Of a stretch of 64,000 nucleotides of DNA, positions 8,249 to 16,828 are shown in pieces. The notes below the pieces were generated by a model. The model was not told the origin of the DNA, did no database searches, and worked only from the letters and a program-made list of their open reading frames with translations. Positions within the stretch are counted from its first letter, which is position 1, and each line of letters begins with the position of its first letter. The stretch covers positions 62,001 to 126,000 of the forward strand of contig CAJTMB010000003.1 of the NCBI GenBank assembly GCA_910577105.1, given 5' to 3'. This stretch comes from an uncultured Lachnospiraceae bacterium (GTDB lineage: Bacteria; Bacillota; Clostridia; Lachnospirales; Lachnospiraceae). A program made the position numbers and the translations under genes.

Positions 8249-9765
8249 TCAAAATACATAATACAATCCTCTGCTTCCTTAAGCTGCAGAATCAGTTTTC
8301 GCTTTCTGACTTTCTTACGGATATTATCCGCAAGGCCCATCACCTGAATGGTGAAAAGCGGCGTCATTGCCACCATTGCCACGATGCCAAAAGCATCCGT
8401 CAGAACATCTCCCCCCAACGCTTCACAGGCTCCCATTGCCAAAGGCAGCAGAAAGGTCGTTGTCATCGGTCCGCTTGCCACACCGCCGGAGTCAAAGGCA
8501 ATACCCGTAAAAATCTGGGGAACAAAAAAGGTCAGAAGCAGGGACAACAGATATCCGGGTATTAAAAACCACATAATGTTAAGTCCCGTAAGGATACGCA
8601 GCATGGCAATGCCCACAGAAAAAGCAATGCCGATGGAAAGGCTTTTTCCCAAGGACTTCTGTGTAATCGAGCCGTTGGTCACGTCCTCCACCTGTCTGGT
8701 GAGAACCTGTACCGCCGGCTCTGCCTTGACAATGAAATACCCGATAAGCATCCCGATGGGAAGCAGGGCCCACGCCTTGCTGCTTCCGGCTATTGCAGAG
8801 CCGATATACTGTCCTGCCGGCATAAACCCTACGTTCACACCCGTCAAAAACAATACCAGACCTATGTAACTGTATACAAAGCCGGAAAAAATCCTGAAAA
8901 GCTGTCTTTTGTGGAACCTGCGGAAAATGCACTGGAACAAGACGAACAAAAGAACAATCGGCACCAGCGCCACGGCCACTTCCTTTATATAGATAGGAAG
9001 GGCACGGGCAAACTCTAAGGCGGCGTCTCGGGTAGTCGCCAGTTCCTCAATGCCCACCGGCGTGTAAACCGCGTCCTCGGGATGATAACAAATCCCCAGT
9101 ATCAGTACGGACAGCACCGGGCCCATACTGCAAATGGCAGTCAGACCGAAGCTGTCACTGCTGGAATTTTTATCGCTTCTGACAGAAGCCATACCAATAC
9201 CAAGCGCCATGACAAAGGGCACCGTAACGGGACCGGTGGTAACGCCTCCCGAATCAAAGGATACCGGGATAAAATCCGCAGGCGTAAAAAACGCCAGTAC
9301 AAAAATCAAGCCATAAAAGAAAATCAGAATGTAAGAGAGGGGAATTTTAAACAAAATACGGAGCTGGGCAAGGACAAGGAAAAAACCCACGCCCACCGCC
9401 ACCGTCAGAATCAGCGTCAGGTTTGGAATGGCGGGCACCTGCCGTGCAAGCACCTGCAAATCCGGCTCCGCAACGGTAATCATCACCCCCAGTACAAAGC
9501 AGACAAGCAGCGGTATGGCAATCTTTTTTGCCCTACTGAGCTGTACGCCGATGCCCTCCCCCATAGGTATCATGGACATATCCACACCCAGGGTGAAAAA
9601 GCCCATGCCGATAACCAAAAGCATCGCCCCAAACAAAAACAATGTCAAAGTGCCCGGCGTCAGGGGCGCAATGGAAATACTCAAAAAGAGTACAATCAAG
9701 GTAATGGGCAGGACAGAGGTAATCGATTCGTATACTTTTTCCCGTAACTGTTCGTTATATCTCAA
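8245..9765 (-). CDS. DUF1538 duplicated membrane protein, putative transporter
   Basis: 506 residues, strongly hydrophobic, built of two homologous halves. The signature FDSGGVTTGP starts at residue 170 and recurs as FDSGGVASGP at 424. A second repeated motif, AEPDLQVLARQV at about 100, recurs as AEPAVQVLTRQV. Duplicated halves with conserved re-entrant-like Gly/Ser/Asp motifs are typical of secondary transporters. The substrate is unknown. It lies 48 bases after the P-type ATPase gene and is coupled by ATGA overlap to the PII-like gene. Confidence 0.82.
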   Translation of the reverse strand: MRYNEQLREKVYESITSVLPITLIVLFLSISIAPLTPGTLTLFLFGAMLLVIGMGFFTLGVDMSMIPMGEGIGVQLSRAKKIAIPLLVCFVLGVMITVAEPDLQVLARQVPAIPNLTLILTVAVGVGFFLVLAQLRILFKIPLSYILIFFYGLIFVLAFFTPADFIPVSFDSGGVTTGPVTVPFVMALGIGMASVRSDKNSSSDSFGLTAICSMGPVLSVLILGICYHPEDAVYTPVGIEELATTRDAALEFARALPIYIKEVAVALVPIVLLFVLFQCIFRRFHKRQLFRIFSGFVYSYIGLVLFLTGVNVGFMPAGQYIGSAIAGSSKAWALLPIGMLIGYFIVKAEPAVQVLTRQVEDVTNGSITQKSLGKSLSIGIAFSVGIAMLRILTGLNIMWFLIPGYLLSLLLTFFVPQIFTGIAFDSGGVASGPMTTTFLLPLAMGACEALGGDVLTDAFGIVAMVAMTPLFTIQVMGLADNIRKKVRKRKLILQLKEAEDCIMYFE

Positions 9766-9812
9766 ACGGCATACTCCTTTTTACCAAAACATTTGATATT
9801 ATAAATATGATA

Positions 9813-12464
9813 CTATGCCGCATCCGTTTTTGTAAAGGAAATAATATTCTGCACCAGCTTAACCAGTTCCACCAGCGGAATGATAATAAGGGCAATGAGC
9901 AGGGCAGTGATATATTCCGCAAACGAAATATGCTCAAAACCAAATGCGTTACGCAAAAACGGAACATAAATAACCGCAGTTGTGCATAAAAAGGACAAAA
10001 TCATGGCGCCCCACAAAAACAGATTCTGCTTCTTTATGGTAAAGACAGACTTCTTTAAGGAACGCATGTTAAAGGAATGAAAAATTTCCGCCATGGACAG
10101 GGTCAGAAATGCCATGGTCATCCCGTCCGCACTGTCGGTAAATTCCCACACGCCCGATTCCATATAGTGTCCGACCAGATATGCGGCAACGGTGAGCAAG
10201 GTTACCGCAAATCCCTGCAGAACCACATGCACGCCGAGTCCGCCCGCAAAGATACCTTCTTTGGCATCCCTCGGCTTCCTTTGCATAATATCCGATTCTC
10301 CTTTTTCCATGCCAAGCGCAAGGGCGGGAAAGCAGTCCGTAATCAGGTTAATCCATAAAAGGTGAACCGGCTTTAATATGGTAAACCCGAGCAAGGTTGC
10401 AAAAAAGATGGCAAGTACTTCGGAAAGGTTGCTGGCAAGCAAAAACTGGATGGACTTTCTAATATTGTCGTAAATCCGCCTTCCTTCCCCTACCGCGTTT
10501 ACAATCGTGGCAAAATTGTCATCCGCCAGCACCATATCCGCCACGTTTTTTGTGACATCCGTACCCGTAATCCCCATGCCCACACCGATATCCGCATTTT
10601 TGATGGAGGGAGCATCATTAACGCCGTCGCCTGTCATGGCAGTGACCTTTCCTTTTGCCCGCCACGCGTTGACAATACGCACCTTGTGCTCCGGCTGTAC
10701 ACGGGCGTAAACAGCATACTTTTCTATGTTTTCTGCCAGTTCCTCGTCCGTCATGTCATCAAGCGCCGCCCCCGTAACTGCCTGCACGGGGTCGTCTATA
10801 ATACCCAGTTCCATTGCTATGGCTGTGGCCGTATCCTTGTGGTCCCCGGTAATCATGACCGGTCTGATGCCTGCTGCCCGGCATTCCTCAATCGCTGCTT
10901 TTACCTCGGGGCGCACCGGGTCAATCATGCCCACAAGCCCGATAAACACCAGCTTTTCCTCAAGGACATCCACCTCGAAGGAATCCGGTTTGCGTTCCCA
11001 TTCCCTGTATGCCGCACCCAGCACACGCAGGGCTTTATCCGCCATGGATTTGTTTTCCCGCAGCACCTGTTCCTGCAAATCCCTTGTTAATTCCAGCACT
11101 TTTCCATCCATCAGAATGTGGGAACAGCATTTCAATATCTCATCCGGCGCACCCTTGGTATACTGAATGATGCTGCCGTCCTTTTTCCTGTGGACGGTCG
11201 TCATTCGCTTTCTCATGGAGTCAAACGGCGCTTCCCCGATTCTGACGTTTTCTTCTTTTAAATCATCCTTGGAAAAGCCTGCGGAAAATGCATAGTTTAC
11301 CAATGCGCACTCCGTCGGCTCCCCGACTGCTTCCTTTTTCTCATCCAGTTCCGCATCCGAGCACAGCGCCATGGCACAGGCCAGAAGTTTCTCGTCCGTT
11401 CCGGTATGTTCTACCACCGTCATTTTGTTCTGGGTCAGGGTGCCCGTCTTGTCAGAGCAGATAACCTGCGCACACCCTAAAGTTTCCACCGCCGTAAGCT
11501 TCCTGATAACCGCATTTCGCTTTGACATGTTGGTGACACCGATGGATAACACAATTGTCACCACCGCGGCAAGTCCCTCGGGTATTGCCGCAACGGCAAG
11601 ACTGACCGCCACCATAAAGGTGTCAAGCAGGGTTTCCCCTGAAATGTCGGGATAGGCGCGCAGCAGATTGATGGCAAATATCACGGCGCAGATTCCCAAT
11701 ACCAGCAGGCTCAAAACCTTGCTGAGCTGGTTCAGCTTTTTTTGCAGCGGCGTTTCGTTGTCCTCCGCCTTTGCCAATGCATCTGCAATTTTACCCATTT
11801 CCGTGTTCATCCCGGTGGCCGTGATAACAGCCCTGCCGCGCCCGTACACCACCGTACTGCCCATGTATACCATGTTTTTGCGGTCCCCCAGCGGCACCTT
11901 TCCGTCACTGCTTACAAGAACCTCGCTTGTCTTGGCGGCGGGAACGGATTCCCCTGTCAGCGCCGCCTCCTCTACCTTCATGCTGGCGCTTTCCAAAATC
12001 CTTGCATCTGCAGGCACCGAGTCACCGGCTTCCAGAACAATGATATCTCCCGGCACCAATTCTTCGCTTTTTACAGTAAGCTGCCTGCCGTCCCTGATTA
12101 CCTTGGAGGTTGCCGCGGCAATTTCCTGTAAAGCGGCAATCGCCTTTTCCGCTTTGCTTTCCTGCACAACGCCCAGCACCGCATTGATAAGCACCACAAC
12201 CAGAATAATGATAACATCCGCAAAGGATTCTCCCGCATATACCGCCGTAATGCCGGATATCACCGCCGCCGCTGCCAGTATCAGAATCATGGGATTTAAA
12301 AGCTGCTGCCAGAACCGCTGTAAAAGAGTGACCTTCTTTCCTTCCGCCAGCTTGTTTTTGCCGTAAAGCGCCTCACGTTCTTCCACCTGTACCGCACGCA
12401 GTCCCCCTTCCCCTGTCTGCTGTTCCTTCAATACTTCTTCCGCGCTGCACAAATACTCTTTCAT
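9813..12464 (-). CDS. Calcium-type cation-transporting P-type ATPase (P2 family)
   Basis: 883 residues from the ATG at 12464, which has GGGAGG four bases upstream. An earlier in-frame ATG (12476) lies before that site and has none of its own. Domains in order: cation ATPase N-terminal domain (1-70), actuator with TGES at 170-173, M4 with PEGL at 295-298 (Ca-site type), phosphorylation Asp338 in DKTGTLTQNK, nucleotide-binding KGAPDEIL, hinge TGDGVNDAP, and a C-terminal six-helix domain. The pattern is that of PMCA/SERCA-like pumps that export Ca2+ at the membrane; exact ion specificity is inferred. The gene is first in a run with DUF1538 and the PII-like gene. Confidence 0.93.
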   Translation of the reverse strand: MKEYLCSAEEVLKEQQTGEGGLRAVQVEEREALYGKNKLAEGKKVTLLQRFWQQLLNPMILILAAAAVISGITAVYAGESFADVIIILVVVLINAVLGVVQESKAEKAIAALQEIAAATSKVIRDGRQLTVKSEELVPGDIIVLEAGDSVPADARILESASMKVEEAALTGESVPAAKTSEVLVSSDGKVPLGDRKNMVYMGSTVVYGRGRAVITATGMNTEMGKIADALAKAEDNETPLQKKLNQLSKVLSLLVLGICAVIFAINLLRAYPDISGETLLDTFMVAVSLAVAAIPEGLAAVVTIVLSIGVTNMSKRNAVIRKLTAVETLGCAQVICSDKTGTLTQNKMTVVEHTGTDEKLLACAMALCSDAELDEKKEAVGEPTECALVNYAFSAGFSKDDLKEENVRIGEAPFDSMRKRMTTVHRKKDGSIIQYTKGAPDEILKCCSHILMDGKVLELTRDLQEQVLRENKSMADKALRVLGAAYREWERKPDSFEVDVLEEKLVFIGLVGMIDPVRPEVKAAIEECRAAGIRPVMITGDHKDTATAIAMELGIIDDPVQAVTGAALDDMTDEELAENIEKYAVYARVQPEHKVRIVNAWRAKGKVTAMTGDGVNDAPSIKNADIGVGMGITGTDVTKNVADMVLADDNFATIVNAVGEGRRIYDNIRKSIQFLLASNLSEVLAIFFATLLGFTILKPVHLLWINLITDCFPALALGMEKGESDIMQRKPRDAKEGIFAGGLGVHVVLQGFAVTLLTVAAYLVGHYMESGVWEFTDSADGMTMAFLTLSMAEIFHSFNMRSLKKSVFTIKKQNLFLWGAMILSFLCTTAVIYVPFLRNAFGFEHISFAEYITALLIALIIIPLVELVKLVQNIISFTKTDAA

Positions 12465-12503
12465 TCTTCCTCCCATTCTGCCGTCTTAACGGCGCATAAA
12501 ATC

Positions 12504-12543
12504 AAAAAACTCATATACAATGATTGTAACCACTGTATATGAG
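12504..12543 (-). terminator. Inverted repeat with T-run upstream of the ATPase (terminator or attenuator)
   Basis: On the minus strand CTCATATACA, a 14-base loop and TGTATATGAG form a perfect 10-bp stem followed by TTTTTTGATTTT. It lies between the accessory region and the ATPase start. It could end read-through from the acetyltransferase genes or act as an operator or attenuator for the pump. The A/T-rich stem makes strength uncertain. Confidence 0.5.
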
Positions 12544-12705
12544 TCTCATTCTCTATAGATAAACCAGACGACTATGCCGCCATGCTTGTTGATTTATCGC
12601 GCGTCCCCAAACTTTGTCCAGTTCTGCGGAACTACTCCCTCAACTATGTAATTGATATTAATATCATATAGGGATTTCCATAATTTGTCAATCCCTAACA
12701 ATCTT

Positions 12706-12886
12706 TTCCGCATTTTGCATTGCGGCCGCCCCAGCGTGCATTTGTTCCAACAGGACACGCTCCCGCTCGGGTAAAAACGCAGTGGTACGTAAGAGGTTAT
12801 AAGACAACCTCTAAGTACCAGCGTTTTTACACGGTCCTTTATGGAATCAAATGCACGCTGGGGCGGCCGCAATGCAAAATGCGGAA
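12706..12886. repeat. Long palindromic intergenic element, copy A
   Basis: 181 bp. The outer 39 bases (starting TTCCGCATTTTGCATTGC) are perfectly complementary to the last 39. The core contains TTCCAACAGGACACGC, GTAAAAACGC, a small inner hairpin and GCGTTTTTAC, ACGGTCCTTTATGGAA, so it folds almost end to end. Six copies of this family occur in the window. With its 88-base tail, this copy forms a 269-bp sequence repeated at 14992-15260. It contains no convincing gene. Confidence 0.9.
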
Positions 12887-12974
12887 ACTCAAGATGACAA
12901 TCCTGCAAATACTTTTTTAGGAGGATTTTTTAGAACATATTGAAATGGTTTTCGCTCTTTATTATTCTTCTAAC
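12887..12974. repeat. 88-bp tail shared with 15173-15260
   Basis: From actcaagatgacaatcctgc to attattcttctaac this tail matches 15173-15260 with few differences and equal length. It extends into the last codons of the truncated acetyltransferase, so both genes next to the two copies end in LEE-stop. Similarity stops sharply after taac. Confidence 0.85.
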
Positions 12975-13156
12975 CTAAACAGCAGTAGTTCGGATGCTTC
13001 CTTTTTCACGGCACGTTCCGCTACATCAAAGAAATCAGATTTTGTTTTAATACCGTCTGCATAGGTTGGATAGCATGACTTTGTGGGATTTAGAGCGAGA
13101 CCATAAGCAAACTCACCATATTCCTTTATATCCTCATCCATAGCCTTGATTAGCAT
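12962..13156 (-). pseudogene. Truncated GNAT acetyltransferase, N-terminal fragment
   Basis: 64 codons. The sequence MLIKAMDEDIKEYGEFAYGL and the later YPTYADGIKTKSDF resemble the first third of a GNAT-like protein known in Clostridia; the acetyl-CoA-binding core is missing. The frame stops at FRLEE exactly where the 269-bp repeat begins, so the rest of the gene was probably lost when the repeat arrived. It follows the next acetyltransferase gene by one base. It is unlikely to be active. Confidence 0.6.
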
Positions 13157-13157
13157 A

Positions 13158-13730
13158 TTATTCCTCTCGTTTCAGTCTAAAGGTCAATCCATCGTACTTC
13201 TGTCCATCAACCTCTCGTGTGCCAACGTTGCGGTTACACTCCACAAAGCCAAGCTTTTCGGCACAGCAAAGCATACGGACGTTGCCCGACCAAGTTTGCG
13301 TGTAAAGCTCATCCACTCTGTTCTCAAAGAAATAGTTCATAAAGGCACGGAGGGAGTCTGTACCAATACCGTGTCCCCATACGTCGGGTTCGCAAATATC
13401 AATGCCAATGGCACAATAGACGGTCTGACCGTCCTTAATCTCGCCAATCCATTCGTAGTTCTCGTCAATGGAGTAGGAGCTTACCCAGCCAATGTGTCTG
13501 CCGTTCCATTCAATCTCAAACTTCCAACGGCGAGCATCGTCGGGAAGATTATTCACGGATTCATAGTATGACCTCCAGCTTTTGCGCTCGGTTTCTTCGT
13601 CCGATTCGATAGGCTCCCACGGTGCATCTGTATTCGACCACTCGGTTTCGGTTGTAAACCAACGTACATAGTCCTCAATGTCGGACTCTATCATATCCCG
13701 AAGGATGATGTTTTCGTGTTTAATTTGCAT
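13158..13730 (-). CDS. GNAT family N-acetyltransferase (RimJ-like)
   Basis: 190 residues. Features of the GNAT fold: an N-terminal strand-helix start (ENIILRDMIESDIEDYVRWF), a mid-sequence strand with CAIGIDI, the acetyl-CoA loop region DVWGHGIGTDSLRAF (R/Q-x-x-G-x-G type), and a C-terminal NVRMLCCAEKLGFVE typical of RimJ/RimL proteins. The substrate cannot be told; members acetylate ribosomal proteins, amino acids or drugs. It lies three bases after the HEXXH gene in an operon-like row. Confidence 0.88.
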   Translation of the reverse strand: MQIKHENIILRDMIESDIEDYVRWFTTETEWSNTDAPWEPIESDEETERKSWRSYYESVNNLPDDARRWKFEIEWNGRHIGWVSSYSIDENYEWIGEIKDGQTVYCAIGIDICEPDVWGHGIGTDSLRAFMNYFFENRVDELYTQTWSGNVRMLCCAEKLGFVECNRNVGTREVDGQKYDGLTFRLKREE

Positions 13731-13733
13731 AGC

Positions 13734-14513
13734 TTAACCCTCCGATTTTTGGATATGCGCTCTTATAGTTGCTTCGTGTTCTTTACAATAAGCATAACTA
13801 TTTCGCATAAAATCCTCGATGCTTTGAATCCTATACATAGCATCCAAAGTATCTAAAATCGGTTTACCATCTACCATCATATCAAAGAAATAAGGGTAGA
13901 TACACCCGCCGTTCTCTCTTGGAAAATAGGGGTTAATGGAACTAAGCCGTTCATCCTTCATAACAGATTCGACCACCATTTCACTCAAAATCCATTTGAG
14001 TGATGGACGCTCGTATTCATCGTAACTGTCTCCGAACAATCTATTCCATACATAGAACCAAACAAAATGTATAATCTCGTGTATTCCACCACCGATAGCG
14101 CCTCTTTCGCTGTTCAAATAGAAAGTATCATAACAGCGTTCTTTTAGAAACCGTGGCTCAATAGGATTCAAGCTCAAATTACACCGCATGTCGTTAAATA
14201 AGTTAGCACAATCCACGCCAAAGGCATCCGATAAAGTTGCCATAATCTGCGATTTACAAGCGTTCCAATGACGAGTATATAAGACTACCTTCTCATTAAT
14301 CGTATCTTCTAACTCAGCATAAGCGGCTCTCATTGTACACTCAATATAGTTTTTTCTGTCTGCAAACGGCAAACTTGTGGCGTATGTTTTATCAAGCTGC
14401 GGATAGAAATGGTATAAGGGCTCAGACCAAAAGGCTGATTCAGCTTCGGTCTGAAAATCCATAATTCGCTGAATCATGTAATCAGCACCGGGGTTTACAA
14501 ATGTAATTTCCAT
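13734..14513 (-). CDS. Uncharacterised protein with a zinc-protease-like HEXXH motif
   Basis: About 259 residues, starting at ATG 14513 with GGAG six bases upstream. I do not recognise the family. The sequence contains GGGIHEIIHFVWF, an HEXXH motif, followed about 30 residues later by LSEMVVESVM, where a glutamate could be the third ligand of a gluzincin-type metallopeptidase. There is no signal peptide, so it would be cytoplasmic. It is first in a three-gene minus-strand row with two acetyltransferases (one broken). Peptidase function is inferred from the motif only. Confidence 0.6.
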   Translation of the reverse strand: MEITFVNPGADYMIQRIMDFQTEAESAFWSEPLYHFYPQLDKTYATSLPFADRKNYIECTMRAAYAELEDTINEKVVLYTRHWNACKSQIMATLSDAFGVDCANLFNDMRCNLSLNPIEPRFLKERCYDTFYLNSERGAIGGGIHEIIHFVWFYVWNRLFGDSYDEYERPSLKWILSEMVVESVMKDERLSSINPYFPRENGGCIYPYFFDMMVDGKPILDTLDAMYRIQSIEDFMRNSYAYCKEHEATIRAHIQKSEG

Positions 14514-14533
14514 GACTTCTCCATTTGTTCTAT

Positions 14534-14884
14534 TCAATAATCAAATTCAGGTTCACCGACCGCAATCGTCTGCGTCAGCTTTTCGTCTTTATACGGCTTG
14601 CGAATTTCGATTAAATTAAATCATCCTGTGATTGTTGGGATGAACATAGTTGTAAACAGTATCATCTCCATAGGAAGCGGCAATTTTCTCTGCCTTACGG
14701 TGCAGAGCAGTAGCAATACCATGACGGCGATATTCCTCTTTGACAAAAATGGATTCCACCCACACAACCTCACTGTCAACACAGCAAACAACATAGCCTG
14801 CGTATTCGCCATCCACAAGGGCGGCATACACCGGGAACTTGGCTGAAAGATATTCTGCCATTTCTGCGAGGGCATCGTTGACTT
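14534..14884 (-). pseudogene. Degraded GNAT acetyltransferase
   Basis: The readable part (MAEYLSAKFPVYAALVDGEY, then VWVESIFVKEEYRRHGIATA with the acetyl-CoA loop RRHGIA) stops at NNHRMI. In another frame immediately downstream the usual tail of the same family appears (NLIEIRKPYKDEKL to PEFDY), so about 10 codons and the frame have been lost. At the 5' side the frame extends only to QVNDALAEM before a stop, so the N-terminus is missing too. Confidence 0.7.
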
Positions 14885-14991
14885 GTTAGACCTCTCATAT
14901 TTACATCCCAATCACCCTCCTACGGCTACATACAAATTTTCGTAATAATTATAGCATAAATCTGTGAAAATTTCCACCACATACACAAAAG

Positions 14992-15172
14992 TTCCGCATT
15001 TTGCATTGCGGCAGTCCCAGCGTGCATTTGATTCCATAAAGGACCGTGTAAAAACGCTGGTACTTAGAGGTTGTCTTATAACCTCTTACGTACCACTGCG
15101 TTTTTACCCGAGCGGGAGCGTGTCCTGTTGGAACAAATGCACGCTGGGACTGCCGCCATGCAAAATGCGGAA
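14992..15172. repeat. Long palindromic intergenic element, copy B
   Basis: 181 bp, the same length as copy A, with 39-base arms differing from self-complementarity at one base. Compared with A the arm centre reads AGTCCC instead of CCGCCCC, with the matching change on the opposite arm. The core runs in the opposite orientation (TTGATTCCATAAAGG first). Confidence 0.9.
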
Positions 15173-15260
15173 ACTCAAGCTGACAATCCTGCAAATACTT
15201 TTTTTAGAGGATTTTTTAGAACATAATGAAATGGTTTTTACTCTTTATTATTCTTCTAAC
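15173..15260. repeat. 88-bp tail, second copy
   Basis: Matches 12887-12974. With the palindrome it makes a 269-bp direct repeat that brackets the 2-kb segment with the acetyltransferases and HEXXH gene. It covers the last codons of the XRE gene. Confidence 0.85.
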
Positions 15261-16111
15261 ATACATTCCACTTTTTTATAATCAATAAACGGAGCAAACT
15301 CAACATATCCCTTCAAATATCCTTGTTTCACTGATTCCACAATCAAATTTTCCAGTGTAAATTGGGGCAAAAAGGGAGCCAGCTTTATCAAATTATCCAT
15401 CCCTCCGTTAATATCCATTTTTTTAATTAATATTTCCATTATTTCTTCATCGGAAAACGGAGCTATTCGTATTATATCATCCAGACAAAATAACCCTTCA
15501 TACTTTGAAATAATATCTAATATAAGCTTCAGGCTTAAGAAAGGCATCAGGTTACATATATGTGTTACCTCATTTTCCTTACTGAAATCACATTTTTTTA
15601 TTAGATTCTCTAAATCTTCTTCCTTCAGAAAAGGAGCCATTTGATATATGACTTTTAAATTGACATTTTCTACTACCATATTTACCAATATAGAAACTGT
15701 TTCTTCTGAAACATATGGTAATAAGTTTTGCAAAACACCTATATTTATTTTTTCATTGTCACTGTATTTGCTCTCAACAATTTTACTAATCGATTCAGGT
15801 TCAATAAACTTTACAATATCTATAAGTTCATCCCATTCAATTCTATTAAGCCCCTCTTCCTCCTTTTGAAAATTAATGTATTTTTTTATATTACTTCTTT
15901 CTACATTACATCCAAGAATTTCATCTATATTAACCTCAAAAATGTTAGCCAAATCTTCCCATTTAGCTATATCCGGCATAGAATTTCCTCTTTCCCAATT
16001 AGAAACCGCTTGATAACTTATGCCTAACAAATCAGCCAACTGCATTTGAGTCAAATTCTTTTTACATCGATTTTCCTTAATTTTTTTTGCAATAACCAAA
16101 ATATCAAACAT
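15248..16111 (-). CDS. XRE-family regulator with C-terminal helical repeats
   Basis: 287 residues. An N-terminal helix-turn-helix (about 8-62: LTQMQLADLLGISYQAVSNW, then MPDIAKWEDLANIFEVNIDEIL) is followed by a leucine-rich region with repeated units ending in IAPF, LAPF and FAPF every 30 or so residues, a HEAT-like solenoid. Such proteins are DNA-binding regulators, with the repeats perhaps sensing a partner. The last codons (MLEE-stop) lie in the duplicated 269-bp repeat, so the natural C-terminus may have been altered. A perfect 14-bp palindrome upstream (16223-16236) is a possible operator. Confidence 0.8.
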   Translation of the reverse strand: MFDILVIAKKIKENRCKKNLTQMQLADLLGISYQAVSNWERGNSMPDIAKWEDLANIFEVNIDEILGCNVERSNIKKYINFQKEEEGLNRIEWDELIDIVKFIEPESISKIVESKYSDNEKINIGVLQNLLPYVSEETVSILVNMVVENVNLKVIYQMAPFLKEEDLENLIKKCDFSKENEVTHICNLMPFLSLKLILDIISKYEGLFCLDDIIRIAPFSDEEIMEILIKKMDINGGMDNLIKLAPFLPQFTLENLIVESVKQGYLKGYVEFAPFIDYKKVECMLEE

Positions 16112-16222
16112 GCTTTCTTTCTCCTTTTTATAATTTTTGTCCTCTCAATTCAGTTTATCTCGAAACAGCTTTTTGTTTCGTGCTTTCATTATAATTTGAT
16201 ACTTATAAAAATGCACTCAATT

Positions 16223-16236
16223 ATTGCTTGAGCAAT
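16223..16236. promoter_or_regulatory. Perfect 14-bp palindrome in a divergent intergenic region
   Basis: ATTGCTTGAGCAAT is a perfect palindrome in the 286-base A/T-rich gap between the XRE gene (minus) and the broken acetyltransferase (plus). It is a plausible operator for the XRE protein. The only other thing I see in this gap is a TATAAT near 16353 for the plus-strand gene. Confidence 0.4.
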
Positions 16237-16397
16237 TGATTTTCAGTCGTATATTATACGGTTTCTCTTAATTTAGTCCTATTCTCAATTATATATAAAT
16301 ATTTTACTTATCAAGATAATTCTTCCATAGGATTTTACCCTGTGTTATAATCGACCTAATAAACCGGATTCTTGGAAAATAGTAAGGAGCAGCAGAT

Positions 16398-16807
16398 ATG
16401 ATTCGATTAAGACCATATAAAGAAAAAGATACGGAAACTATTTTATCATGGGTCAAAGATGAAAAATCATTTTATCGATGGACTGCCGGTATATTGGGAG
16501 AGTATCCTCTCACCGTCGAACAATTCCAAAAGGTAAATGATTTGATGAATTACGAATTGGTTTTGTCATTGTGGATTCTCAAAAACGTGGTAAGGGTTAT
16601 GGGAAAAACATGCTGCTGCTTGCAATCAAATATGCCCACGAGATATATGGCGCAAACAAGGTATCGTTAGGTGTATTCGAAAATAATGAACCGGCTTATT
16701 ATTGCTATAAAGCTGCCGGATTTAAAGATGTAGCCCTGAATGAAACAGAAACCTATCATGTACTGAGTGAAGACTGGAAATGTCTGGAACTGGAAATCAG
16801 ATTTTAA
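16398..16807 (+). pseudogene. GNAT acetyltransferase with internal deletion and frameshift
   Basis: The first frame gives a normal acetyltransferase start (MIRLRPYKEKDTETILSWVK) and ends its homology near KVNDLMN. A different frame then carries the rest (IGFVIVDSQKRGKGYGKNML with the acetyl-CoA loop, then NEPAYYCYKAAGF). The central strands of roughly 50-60 residues are missing. A TATAAT box and AAGGAGCAGCAGAT ribosome site precede it, so expression signals remain. Confidence 0.8.
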
Positions 16808-16828
16808 TTTTTAAAGAAAGTTACCGAT

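Noticed and set aside
12706..15260. Integron attC-like sites flanking small cassette genes
   Set aside because: The tail end resembles a core site (GTTAGAA) but does not match GTTRRRY, there is no integron integrase, and the same palindromes occur between ribosomal genes.
12706..15281. Open frames of about 60-105 codons inside palindromes A and B
   Set aside because: They read the repeat itself in several frames on both strands and have no ribosome sites or family resemblance.
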